Assembly: GCA_022701985.1 (NCBI GenBank)
Contig: JAKONK010000066.1
Coordinates: forward strand, 1-33,412
Reading direction: 5' to 3'
Length of the DNA: 33,412 nucleotides
Source of the DNA: Actinomycetales bacterium
GTDB lineage: Bacteria > Actinomycetota > Actinomycetes > Actinomycetales > Quadrisphaeraceae
Shown here: piece after piece, positions 14,195-20,804 of the stretch
Layout: the number at the start of each line of letters is the position of its first letter
How positions within the stretch are numbered: position 1 is the stretch's first letter
Notes under the pieces: generated by a model
What the model was told of the DNA's origin: nothing
The model's input: only the letters and a program-made list of their open reading frames with translations
Database searches by the model: none
Made by a program: the position numbers and the translations under genes

Positions 14195-15142
14195 CTACGG
14201 ACCCCAGCGGTGCTCGGCGGGGCCTCCACCGGGGCTGCCGGCGGGGCTCACGACCGGGCTGACGACCGGGCCGGCGACCGGGCTGCTGGCGGCGAGCACC
14301 GCAGCCAGCTCGTCGGCCAGGGAAGGCGCCGCGGCCACCAGCATCTCGCGGCTCGCCCCGGGGCCCGCCGTCCCGTCGAGCCCCACGAGGGCGGCTCCCG
14401 CCTCCGCGGCGACGAGCCAGCCCGCGGCGGCGTCCCAGGGGTTCAGGCCCCGCTCGTAGAAGGCGTCGAGGCGTCCGCTGGCGACGGCGCACAGGTCGAG
14501 GGCGGCTGAGCCGATGCGGCGCACGTCGCGCACCCGGGGCAGCAGGTCGGCGACGACGGCGGCCTGCTCGGCCCGCCGCTCGGCGGTGTACCCGAACCCG
14601 GTGCCCACCAGCGCCTCCGCCAGGGGCGGCGCGGCGGGGCCGGTCAGCCGGGCGCCGTCGAGCCGGGCCCCGCCGCCGAGCACGGCCGTCCAGGTCTCAC
14701 CGGTGACCGGGTTGTGGACGCAGCCTGCCAGCGGCTGCCAGAGCGGCGGCTCCGGGGGCCCTGCCACCACGGCGACGCTCACCGCGTACGCGGGGATGCC
14801 GTAGACGTAGTTGACGGTCCCGTCGATCGGGTCGAGCACCCACGTCAGGCCGGTGGCCCCCGCCCCCGCTGGCGCACCGGCGCTGGCGCCGCCCTCCTCC
14901 CCCAGGACCGCGTCGCGGGGACGCTCGGCCAGCAGCAGCGAGCGCAGCAGCTCCTCGGCGGCGGTGTCCATCGCGGTCACCACGTCGGTGCGGCTCGACT
15001 TGGTGGCGGTGACCCCGCCGTGCTCGGCCCGGCCGCGCAGCACCAGGTCACCGGCGGCGCGGGCGGCGCGCTCGGCGAGCTCGCCCAGCCGCGCGAGCTC
15101 CTCCGCGGTCAGCCCGGCGGCGGGCTCGGCGGCGGGGCTCAC
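14195..15142 (-). CDS. suhB: Inositol monophosphatase family protein
   Basis: Mg2+-dependent phosphatase of 315 aa in the inositol monophosphatase/FIG superfamily. Metal-site motifs are complete: GEEGG (81-85), [12 protein letters not shown] (101-112) and [17 protein letters not shown] (235-251). Likely substrates are inositol phosphates (actinobacteria need inositol for phosphatidylinositol and mycothiol), though related enzymes act on fructose 1,6-bisphosphate, histidinol phosphate or PAP; the sequence does not decide. By position it matches suhB (Rv2701c). The C-terminal 25 residues are a Pro/Val/Ser/Gly repeat encoded by degenerate 12-bp units (14231-14290). GTG at 15142 overlaps the ferrochelatase stop by 4 bp and has no strong ribosome binding site, so it depends on coupling. 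Confidence 0.88.
   Translation of the reverse strand: MSPAAEPAAGLTAEELARLGELAERAARAAGDLVLRGRAEHGGVTATKSSRTDVVTAMDTAAEELLRSLLLAERPRDAVLGEEGGASAGAPAGAGATGLTWVLDPIDGTVNYVYGIPAYAVSVAVVAGPPEPPLWQPLAGCVHNPVTGETWTAVLGGGARLDGARLTGPAAPPLAEALVGTGFGYTAERRAEQAAVVADLLPRVRDVRRIGSAALDLCAVASGRLDAFYERGLNPWDAAAGWLVAAEAGAALVGLDGTAGPGASREMLVAAAPSLADELAAVLAASSPVAGPVVSPVVSPAGSPGGGPAEHRWGP
14231..14290. repeat. Five degenerate 12-bp repeats in the phosphatase 3' end
   Basis: Units of the type (G/C)GGGCT-NNCGAC run 14231-14242, 14243-14254, 14255-14266, 14267-14278 and 14279-14290, encoding a V-x-S-P-like tail. The tail lies outside the catalytic fold. Confidence 0.7.
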
Positions 15143-16314
15143 GGCTGGGCCGCGGCGGCCGGGGCGCCGGTGGGCGGGTCCACCCAGTCGAGCCCGCACG
15201 CCGCCGGGCGGTCGGGGGTGCGCAGGTTCGCGCAGCACCCGACGGGGCAGACGTCGTGGGAGGGCCCCAGGGAGCCCGCCGCGGCCCGCTGCGGCCCCTC
15301 GCCGCGCTCGGCGGCGGCGCGCTCCAGCACCAGGTCGACCAGGGCGGTGACGAAGGCGGTGTGCACGCCCGCCGTCGCGGCCCGGGCGAAGGGCAGGCCG
15401 ATCTGCTCGGCGGTCTCGGCGGCCTCGGTGTCGAGGTCGTACTTGACCTCCATGTGGTCGCTGATGAAGCCGACGGGGGCCACCACCGCCGACGGCGCGC
15501 CCTGCTCGCGCAGCGCGGTGAGGTGGTCGTTGACGTCGGGCTCCAGCCAGGGCTGGGTCGGCGGCCCCGAGCGGGAGCAGTACACGAGGGCGCTGGGGTG
15601 CGCCACGCCCGTGACCTCGGCGACGCGACGGGTGACCTCCGCGACGACCGACTCGTGCTGGCGCTCGTAGGCGTGCCCGTCGGGGCCGGCGGCGGCGGCC
15701 ATCGCGTCGGGGATGGAGTGCGTGGTGAAGACGAGGTGGGCGCCGTCGCGGACGTGGTCGTCGAGCTCGGCCAGGGCTGCCAGCACGGCGTCGGTGTTGG
15801 CCTCGACGAAGCCGGGGGCGTTGAAGTAGTGGCGGACCTTGTCGGCGAGCAGGCGCCGACCCTCGCCGGCCAGGGCGATCAGCGAGGCGGCGACGTCCTC
15901 GCGGTACTGGCGGCACCCCGAGTAGGAGGCGTACGCGCTGGTGGTGAGCACCAGCACGCGGCGGGCGCCGGCCTCGTGGGCCTCGCGCAGCGCGTCGGTC
16001 AGGTACGGGTCCCAGTTGCGGTTGCCCCAGAAGACCGGGAGGTCGGCCGCTCCGCGGGCCGCCAGCTCGGCGCGCAGCGCCGCCAGCAGCTCGAGGTTCT
16101 GCTCGTTGATGGGGCTGCGCCCGCCGAACGCGAAGTAGTGCTCGCCCACCTCGACCAGCCGCTCGCGCGGGATGCCGCGGCCGCGGGTGACGTTCTCCAG
16201 GAACGGGACCACGTCGTCCGGGCCCTCGGGTCCCCCGAAGGAGAGGAGGACCAGGGCGTCGTAGGGCGCGAGCAGGGGTGCGGGCGCGGCGGGGGCGGCG
16301 CTCTCGGGGATCAC
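15139..16314 (-). CDS. hemH: Ferrochelatase, [2Fe-2S] type (coproporphyrin ferrochelatase in actinobacteria)
   Basis: Inserts Fe2+ into the porphyrin; actinobacteria use the coproporphyrin-dependent heme route, so the substrate is probably coproporphyrin III. The protein has 391 aa. Key parts are [25 protein letters not shown] (24-47), GGRSPIN, the catalytic His199 in FTTHSIP, and Glu289 in [12 protein letters not shown]. Cys134 in YSGCRQY together with C-terminal CPVGCC (356-361) suits the [2Fe-2S] cluster known in mycobacterial ferrochelatase. GTG at 16314 gives MIPESAAP; the frame is open far upstream, but that part is low complexity and reads into the sepH promoter region. It lies 6 nt after CAAGAT, a weak -10. 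The phosphatase gene follows with a 4-bp overlap. Confidence 0.94.
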   Translation of the reverse strand: MIPESAAPAAPAPLLAPYDALVLLSFGGPEGPDDVVPFLENVTRGRGIPRERLVEVGEHYFAFGGRSPINEQNLELLAALRAELAARGAADLPVFWGNRNWDPYLTDALREAHEAGARRVLVLTTSAYASYSGCRQYREDVAASLIALAGEGRRLLADKVRHYFNAPGFVEANTDAVLAALAELDDHVRDGAHLVFTTHSIPDAMAAAAGPDGHAYERQHESVVAEVTRRVAEVTGVAHPSALVYCSRSGPPTQPWLEPDVNDHLTALREQGAPSAVVAPVGFISDHMEVKYDLDTEAAETAEQIGLPFARAATAGVHTAFVTALVDLVLERAAAERGEGPQRAAAGSLGPSHDVCPVGCCANLRTPDRPAACGLDWVDPPTGAPAAAAQP

Positions 16315-16320
16315 CCGGAC

Positions 16321-16346
16321 ATCTTGCCCCCCGCCGCCCGGCGGGG
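16321..16346 (-). promoter_or_regulatory. hemH: Putative hemH -10 box with adjacent GC hairpin
   Basis: The complement of 16321-16326 is CAAGAT, 6 nt before the GTG. Just upstream, CCCCGCC-GCCC-GGCGGGG (16329-16346) is a perfect 7-bp inverted repeat, in the place between -35 and -10. The rest of the 161-base gap to sepH shows only the sepH ribosome binding site. Confidence 0.35.
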
Positions 16347-16475
16347 CGCGGCGCGTCCGACGCGGCGCCTCGACGGGCGGGGAGCGCGGGTGGCACCCTG
16401 GCTGCTCGGGTTCGCGGCGGGTGCTGCGGCACCGCCGAGCGCCGGGGGCGAGCGGCGCAGAGACGAGGAGGCCGT

Positions 16476-18143
16476 GTGCGCGAGGGGCTGGAGGACGCCC
16501 GCGGGGGTGCCGCCGCCGGGGCCGGCGGGTCCGCCGGCGCCGTCGAGGTGTCGCTGGTGGGGGCCGACCCCTCCGACCCGTCGGTGCTGCTGCTCCGCGC
16601 GCCTGACGGGAGCACCCTCCGGCTGCCCGTCGACGGCCGTCTGCGGGCCGCCGTGCGCAGCGCCGGGCCCGCATCCGCTCCCCTGCCGGCGGTCAGCGAG
16701 CCGCTGCGCCCCCGCGACATCCAGGCCCGCATCCGCGCCGGCGAGACGGCCTCCGACGTCGCCGCCGACGCCGGGGTCCCGATCGAGCAGGTCCGCCGCT
16801 ACGAGGGTCCGGTGCTCGCCGAGCGGGCGCACATCGCCAGCCTCGCGCGGCTCGCGGTGGTCCGCGGGGGCCCCGGCCGCCTGACCCTCGAGGACGCCGT
16901 CCGCAGCCGCCTGCTGGCCCGCGGAGCCGACCCGGCCACGGCCGCGTGGGACGCCTGGCGCCGCGACGGCGGCTGGGCGGTCCAGGTGGCCTTCCGCGCC
17001 GCCGGCCGCGACAGGTCCGCCCAGTGGTCGTTCGCGCCGTCCTCGCGCGTGCTGGACCCCCTGGACGACGAGGCCCGCTGGCTCACGGCCCCCTCCGACG
17101 ACCCCACCGGCCGCCGCCTCGCCGCGGTGCGCGTCTACGACGTCGAGACCGACGACGGCGGGGCCGACGGGCTGCCCGCCCTCGCGGTGCCCACCGACGA
17201 CCCGACCGACGACCCGACCGCCCCGCCCGACGAGCCCGCCCGCCGTCCGGCCGACCGCCACCTCGGCGTCCCTGCGCCGGACCCGCTGTCCTCGCCGGAG
17301 CTGCTGCCGGACGCGCACGCCGGTGACCCCGCCCGCGTGGCGCTGACCGACCCCCCGGCCCCCACCACCCCCGAGGCGGAGACCGGACCGGAGGCGGAGC
17401 CGGAGGGCGCACCCGAGGACGCCGCCGACGACCTGGCCTCGCGCACCCTGGAGCTCCTCGACGCGCTGCGCGACCGCCGCGGGCGCCGGGTGCCCCTCGA
17501 CCTCGACCCCGACGGCAACCCGTGGGACGACGACGAGGAGGACGACGACCTGCTCAACGCCCTCCTCGACCTCCCGCCGGGCTCCCACGCCGGCTCCGAG
17601 GAGCTGCAGGAGGAGGTCGACCGGGCCCGCGCGCGCCTGCGCATGGTCACCCCGCCCCGGGGCCTGTCCCTCGGCGGCGCGTCCGACGACGACCAGGACG
17701 CAGAGGACCGCGCCGACGCACCGGCTCCCGACGAGCAGCCGGCGCCCTCCCTGGGCCGCGCCTCGCTCGGCCTGGTCCCGGCGCCGCCGCCCACCGAGCC
17801 GGTCGCGACGACCCCCCGGTCCGCGGCCACCCCTCCGGCGGCCCCCGTGCGCACCCTCAGCGCCGCCCCGCCGCCCGCCGACCGCCCCGCCGACCGCCCC
17901 GCCGACCGCGCCGCCTCCGAGGACACGTCCCGCGAGGAGGCGCCGGCTCCGCTGAGCCGCCGCGAGCGCCGCGCAGCGGAGGAGGCCGAGCAGCCGTCGG
18001 CCGGGGCCGACCGGTCCGAGGCGGCCCCGGCCGCGGACGCGGCCGAGCACGACGGCGACGACCCGTCCGAGCAGCCCGCCAAGCGCCGCCGCAGCGTGCC
18101 CAGCTGGGACGAGATCGTCTTCGGGGCGCCCCGCCGCGACTGA
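16476..18143 (+). CDS. sepH: Septation protein SepH
   Basis: Cell-division protein of 555 aa (formerly DUF3071); in Streptomyces SepH binds FtsZ and promotes filament assembly. The conserved N-terminal domain includes [26 protein letters not shown] and the helix-turn-helix region [48 protein letters not shown] (about 77-125). A long disordered, acidic, Pro-rich linker follows, with a DDEEDDD cluster near 352-358 and DRPA repeats. The C-terminal peptide [14 protein letters not shown] is the hallmark FtsZ-regulator tail. GTG at 16476 is backed by AGGAGG at 16466-16471. It is divergent from hemH, as in Streptomyces. The linker makes this protein longer than typical SepH (about 340-400 aa in many genera). 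Confidence 0.92.
   Translation: MREGLEDARGGAAAGAGGSAGAVEVSLVGADPSDPSVLLLRAPDGSTLRLPVDGRLRAAVRSAGPASAPLPAVSEPLRPRDIQARIRAGETASDVAADAGVPIEQVRRYEGPVLAERAHIASLARLAVVRGGPGRLTLEDAVRSRLLARGADPATAAWDAWRRDGGWAVQVAFRAAGRDRSAQWSFAPSSRVLDPLDDEARWLTAPSDDPTGRRLAAVRVYDVETDDGGADGLPALAVPTDDPTDDPTAPPDEPARRPADRHLGVPAPDPLSSPELLPDAHAGDPARVALTDPPAPTTPEAETGPEAEPEGAPEDAADDLASRTLELLDALRDRRGRRVPLDLDPDGNPWDDDEEDDDLLNALLDLPPGSHAGSEELQEEVDRARARLRMVTPPRGLSLGGASDDDQDAEDRADAPAPDEQPAPSLGRASLGLVPAPPPTEPVATTPRSAATPPAAPVRTLSAAPPPADRPADRPADRAASEDTSREEAPAPLSRRERRAAEEAEQPSAGADRSEAAPAADAAEHDGDDPSEQPAKRRRSVPSWDEIVFGAPRRD
17877..17909. repeat. 12-bp repeat in the sepH linker
   Basis: GCCGACCGCCCC occurs at 17877-17888 and 17889-17900 and partly at 17901-17909, encoding ADRP repeats in the disordered linker. 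In-frame, so only linker length would vary. Confidence 0.85.
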
Positions 18144-18161
18144 CCCCGCCGCCGCGCCCCT

Positions 18162-18188
18162 GCGGGCCGGGCGCGCCCGGTGGCCCGC
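18162..18188. terminator. Strong GC hairpin between convergent sepH and tdk
   Basis: GCGGGCC (18162-18168) pairs with GGCCCGC (18182-18188), and CCGGGCGCGCCCGG (18167-18180) is itself a perfect 14-bp palindrome. It fills the 51-base gap between the two stop codons. There is no T-tract; a bidirectional terminator is likely for a high-GC genome. Confidence 0.6.
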
Positions 18189-18194
18189 CCCGCC

Positions 18195-18839
18195 TCAGCG
18201 CGCGGCGGACTCCCGGGCCAGGTCGATGACGGCGCGGTGCGCGGTGGCGGTCTCCCGGCGCATGTGGTGGCGCCGGCAGAGCACCTCGTAGCCGACCTCG
18301 CCGGCGTCGGCAGCCACGTCGCCGACGACCACCTGGGCGCCCTCGACGACCATCGTCCCGTCGACGGTGCGCGCGTTGTGGGTCGCGCGGGCCCCGCACC
18401 AGCACAGGGCCTCGACCTGCAGCACCTGGACCCGGTCGGCGAGCTCGACCAGCCGCGCGGAGCCGGGGAACAGGCGGGTCATGAAGTCCGAGGTGATGCC
18501 GAAGGCGTAGACGTCGACGCCCTGCTCGTCGACGACGCGGGCGAGCTGCTCGACCTGCGCCGGGGCGTAGAACTGCGCCTCGTCGCAGACGAGGTAGTCG
18601 ATCGGGCCGCCGTCGCGGGCGGCCACCGCGACCACGCGCTCGAAGTCGGTGCTCTCGGTGACCTCGTGGGCGGGGCGCTCCAGGCCGAGGCGGCTGGAGA
18701 TGACGTCGACGCCGGCGCGGTCGTCGCGGGTGAACAGCAGGCCCCGGCGCCCGCGGGCGCGGTGGTTGTGGTCGACCTGGAGCGCGAGGGTCGACTTCCC
18801 GCTGTCCATGGTCCCGGAGAAGAAGACGAGCTCGGCCAC
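18195..18839 (-). CDS. tdk: Thymidine kinase (TK1 type)
   Basis: Phosphorylates thymidine to dTMP in the salvage pathway; 214 aa. The P-loop GTMDSGKST (9-17), the DEAQF motif (86-90) with catalytic Glu87, and FGITSDFMTRLFPGSARLVELAD are the family marks. The zinc-binding site is C146-x-C148 and C188 with H191/H192, a slightly modified CxxC...CxxH lobe. GTG at 18839 is preceded by AGAGGA at suitable distance. It is last in the leftward run from the Pat-type acetyltransferase gene, 34 bases after the phosphodiesterase stop. Together with dut it supplies dTTP in this region. Confidence 0.94.
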   Translation of the reverse strand: MAELVFFSGTMDSGKSTLALQVDHNHRARGRRGLLFTRDDRAGVDVISSRLGLERPAHEVTESTDFERVVAVAARDGGPIDYLVCDEAQFYAPAQVEQLARVVDEQGVDVYAFGITSDFMTRLFPGSARLVELADRVQVLQVEALCWCGARATHNARTVDGTMVVEGAQVVVGDVAADAGEVGYEVLCRRHHMRRETATAHRAVIDLARESAAR

Positions 18840-18873
18840 GGCGCCATCCTCTCGCGAGGGGCCCCGCGGGGGT

Positions 18874-20085
18874 TCAGGACCCCAGGGCGCGGCCCGCCGC
18901 GACCAGCAGCGGCACCAGGACCTCCTCGGGGGTCCGCCCGCCGTGCATGCCCACCAGGCCCGCCAGCTCGGGGCGCTGGACGCGCGAGTCGTGCACCGAG
19001 ACGGCGGCCGTGGCGGCGGTGACCAGGTCACCGGCGCGGGGCAGCACCCGGGGGTCGACGCCGGCGGGACCGAACCACCCCTCCTCGACGGCCTGCTCGC
19101 GCGTGACGACCTCCAGGACGTGGCCGAGGCGCTCGCGCCAGGCGGCCAGGACGTCGGCGGCGGCCCCCGGCGCGCAGTGCAGGTGGGGTGCGCGGGGCTC
19201 GCCGGCCACCACCTCGACGCCGGCGGCGAGGTCGGGCTCGTGGGCGACGTCCCAGCGGGCCCCGTCGGGGACGTCGACCATGCCGTGGTCACCGGTGACC
19301 AGCAGCAGGGCCCGCGGGGGCAGGCCGGCGGCGAGGTCGGCCACGGCGGCGTCGACCCGCTCGAGCTCGGCCCCCCACGGGGCCGACTCCCACCCGTGGG
19401 TGTGGCCCGTCTTGTCGAGGTCGCCCCAGTAGACGCTGACGAAGGCCCGGGAGCGGTCGCGCGCCGCGGCGCGCAGGGCGCCCAGGCCCGCCTCGACCCG
19501 GGCGTCGAGCGAGGAGGTCGCGCGGAACCGCCCCCCGCGGGAGGTCGCCTCGGTCAGCCCGGAGCCGTCGAAGAAGCCGGGACCGGTGCGCGTCACCGCG
19601 ACCCCGGCGGCGGCGAGGTGCTCGGCGACGGTCGGGTGGGGCTGCCAGCGCCGCGGGTCCGGGGCACGGGACCCGGGGGCGGCGCCGGGGGCGGGCTCCC
19701 AGGAGAGCTCGTTGAAGAGCGTGCCGGTGTCGGGGTCGCGCACCTGGTAGCCGAGCAGCCCGTGCTGGCCGGGGTGCAGGCCCGTGCCGAGCGACGCGGT
19801 GGAGGTGGCCGTGGTCGAGGGGTACCCGGAGGCCAGCACGGCGGCGCCGGGGACCCGGCCGGCGGCCATGGACCGCATCCGGGGGGCGTGGCCGCCGCGC
19901 GCCGCGAGCAGCCGGGCGCCGAGGCCGTCGACGAGCAGCACGCACACCTGCTGGACGCCGTCGTGGGCCTCGGCGAGCGCCGCGGTCAGCGGCGAGGGCT
20001 CGGGGCGGACGGGGGCCCCCAGCAGGTCGGCGACGGCGGGCATGACGTCGGCCAGCCCCCCGCCGGCGGGAGGCGCCGCGGTCAC
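18874..20085 (-). CDS. Alkaline-phosphatase-superfamily nucleotide pyrophosphatase/phosphodiesterase
   Basis: Protein of 403 aa with the nucleotide pyrophosphatase/phosphodiesterase fold. Metal and nucleophile residues are visible: Asp53 in LLVDGLGARLL, the Thr91/Thr92 pair in YPSTTATSTASLGTGLHPGQHGLLGY, Asp and His in YWGDLDKTGHTHG, and TGDHGM. No signal peptide or membrane segment is seen, so it should act in the cytoplasm, unlike most secreted relatives. Substrate unknown; phosphodiester or phosphate monoester hydrolysis is inferred from the family. GTG at 20085 overlaps the DUF5998 stop by 4 bp, so both are translated together. This pairing is kept in many actinobacteria. Confidence 0.87.
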   Translation of the reverse strand: MTAAPPAGGGLADVMPAVADLLGAPVRPEPSPLTAALAEAHDGVQQVCVLLVDGLGARLLAARGGHAPRMRSMAAGRVPGAAVLASGYPSTTATSTASLGTGLHPGQHGLLGYQVRDPDTGTLFNELSWEPAPGAAPGSRAPDPRRWQPHPTVAEHLAAAGVAVTRTGPGFFDGSGLTEATSRGGRFRATSSLDARVEAGLGALRAAARDRSRAFVSVYWGDLDKTGHTHGWESAPWGAELERVDAAVADLAAGLPPRALLLVTGDHGMVDVPDGARWDVAHEPDLAAGVEVVAGEPRAPHLHCAPGAAADVLAAWRERLGHVLEVVTREQAVEEGWFGPAGVDPRVLPRAGDLVTAATAAVSVHDSRVQRPELAGLVGMHGGRTPEEVLVPLLVAAGRALGS

Positions 20086-20783
20086 GGGCGCGGGACGCGG
20101 GTGCCGCGGGTGAGGCTGCGCGCGAAGCGCCGGGCCGCCAGCACCGCCGCCTCGCCCTCGGCGTCGGCGCTGATGCGCAGCGACACGTCATCGGCCGTCA
20201 CCGTGCCGGTGTACCCGTGGTCGGCCTCGCACTCGGGGTCTCCGCAGGTGGCGGGCTCGACGTCGACCCGGTTCAGGGTGCCCCACGCGACGGTCAGGGT
20301 GAGCTCCTGCGGAGCGGCGCCCGGGCGGTGCCGCTCCGGCGCGGTGACGCGGTGGCCCACGACCACCGAGCGCACGTCGCTCAGGGGCACCGACTCCGCC
20401 GAGGCGACGGCCACCGGGGCCGCGCCGGCCTCGGCCGGGTCGTGGTCGTCGACGTGGGCGGTCACGAGGCGGGTCTGCGTGAGGGCCAGCACCGTGACGT
20501 GCCGGCGCACCGCGTCGGCGTCGAAGGTGGTCTCGAGGTGGACCAGGGCGTCGAGCAGGGGCTCCCCGGCGAGCGACTGCAGCACGACGTCGGCCAGCAG
20601 CTGCGGGTAGTACCCCGTCTGCTCCAGCTCGGCGACCAGCTCGGCGGGCAGCTGCTCGCCGTCGGGGTCGCTGCCGCTGCGCCAGCCCGCGGGCCCAGCG
20701 GCGCGCGGCGCTCCCGGGAGGCCGCCGTGCGCCTCGTCCGACCGCCGCCTGCCTGCGCCGTCACCACCCCACACGACGGCCAT
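20082..20783 (-). CDS. DUF5998 protein
   Basis: Soluble protein of about 233 aa, function unknown, of an actinobacterial family usually found beside the phosphodiesterase gene. After a variable, charged N-terminus (about 40 residues) the core has LPAELVAELEQTGYYPQLLADVVLQSLAGEPLLDALVHLETTFD, then VRRHVTVLALTQTRLVTAHVDD, LSDVRSVVVGHRV, TVAWGTLNRVDVEPATCGDPECEADHGYTGTVT and DVSLRISADAEG. The mixed beta pattern with an RLVTAHVDD strand recalls PH-like folds, but this is a guess. ATG 20783 directly abuts GGGAGG, too close to use; GTG 20774, nine bases from that site, may be the true start. It lies 21 bases after the Pat-type gene. Confidence 0.85.
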   Translation of the reverse strand: MAVVWGGDGAGRRRSDEAHGGLPGAPRAAGPAGWRSGSDPDGEQLPAELVAELEQTGYYPQLLADVVLQSLAGEPLLDALVHLETTFDADAVRRHVTVLALTQTRLVTAHVDDHDPAEAGAAPVAVASAESVPLSDVRSVVVGHRVTAPERHRPGAAPQELTLTVAWGTLNRVDVEPATCGDPECEADHGYTGTVTADDVSLRISADAEGEAAVLAARRFARSLTRGTRVPRP

Positions 20784-20804
20784 CCTCCCACCCGGGCCGC
20801 CGGG

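Noticed and set aside
18162-18188. Small RNA gene in the sepH-tdk gap
   Set aside because: The 51-base gap holds only a strong hairpin, better explained as a terminator; no promoter is seen.
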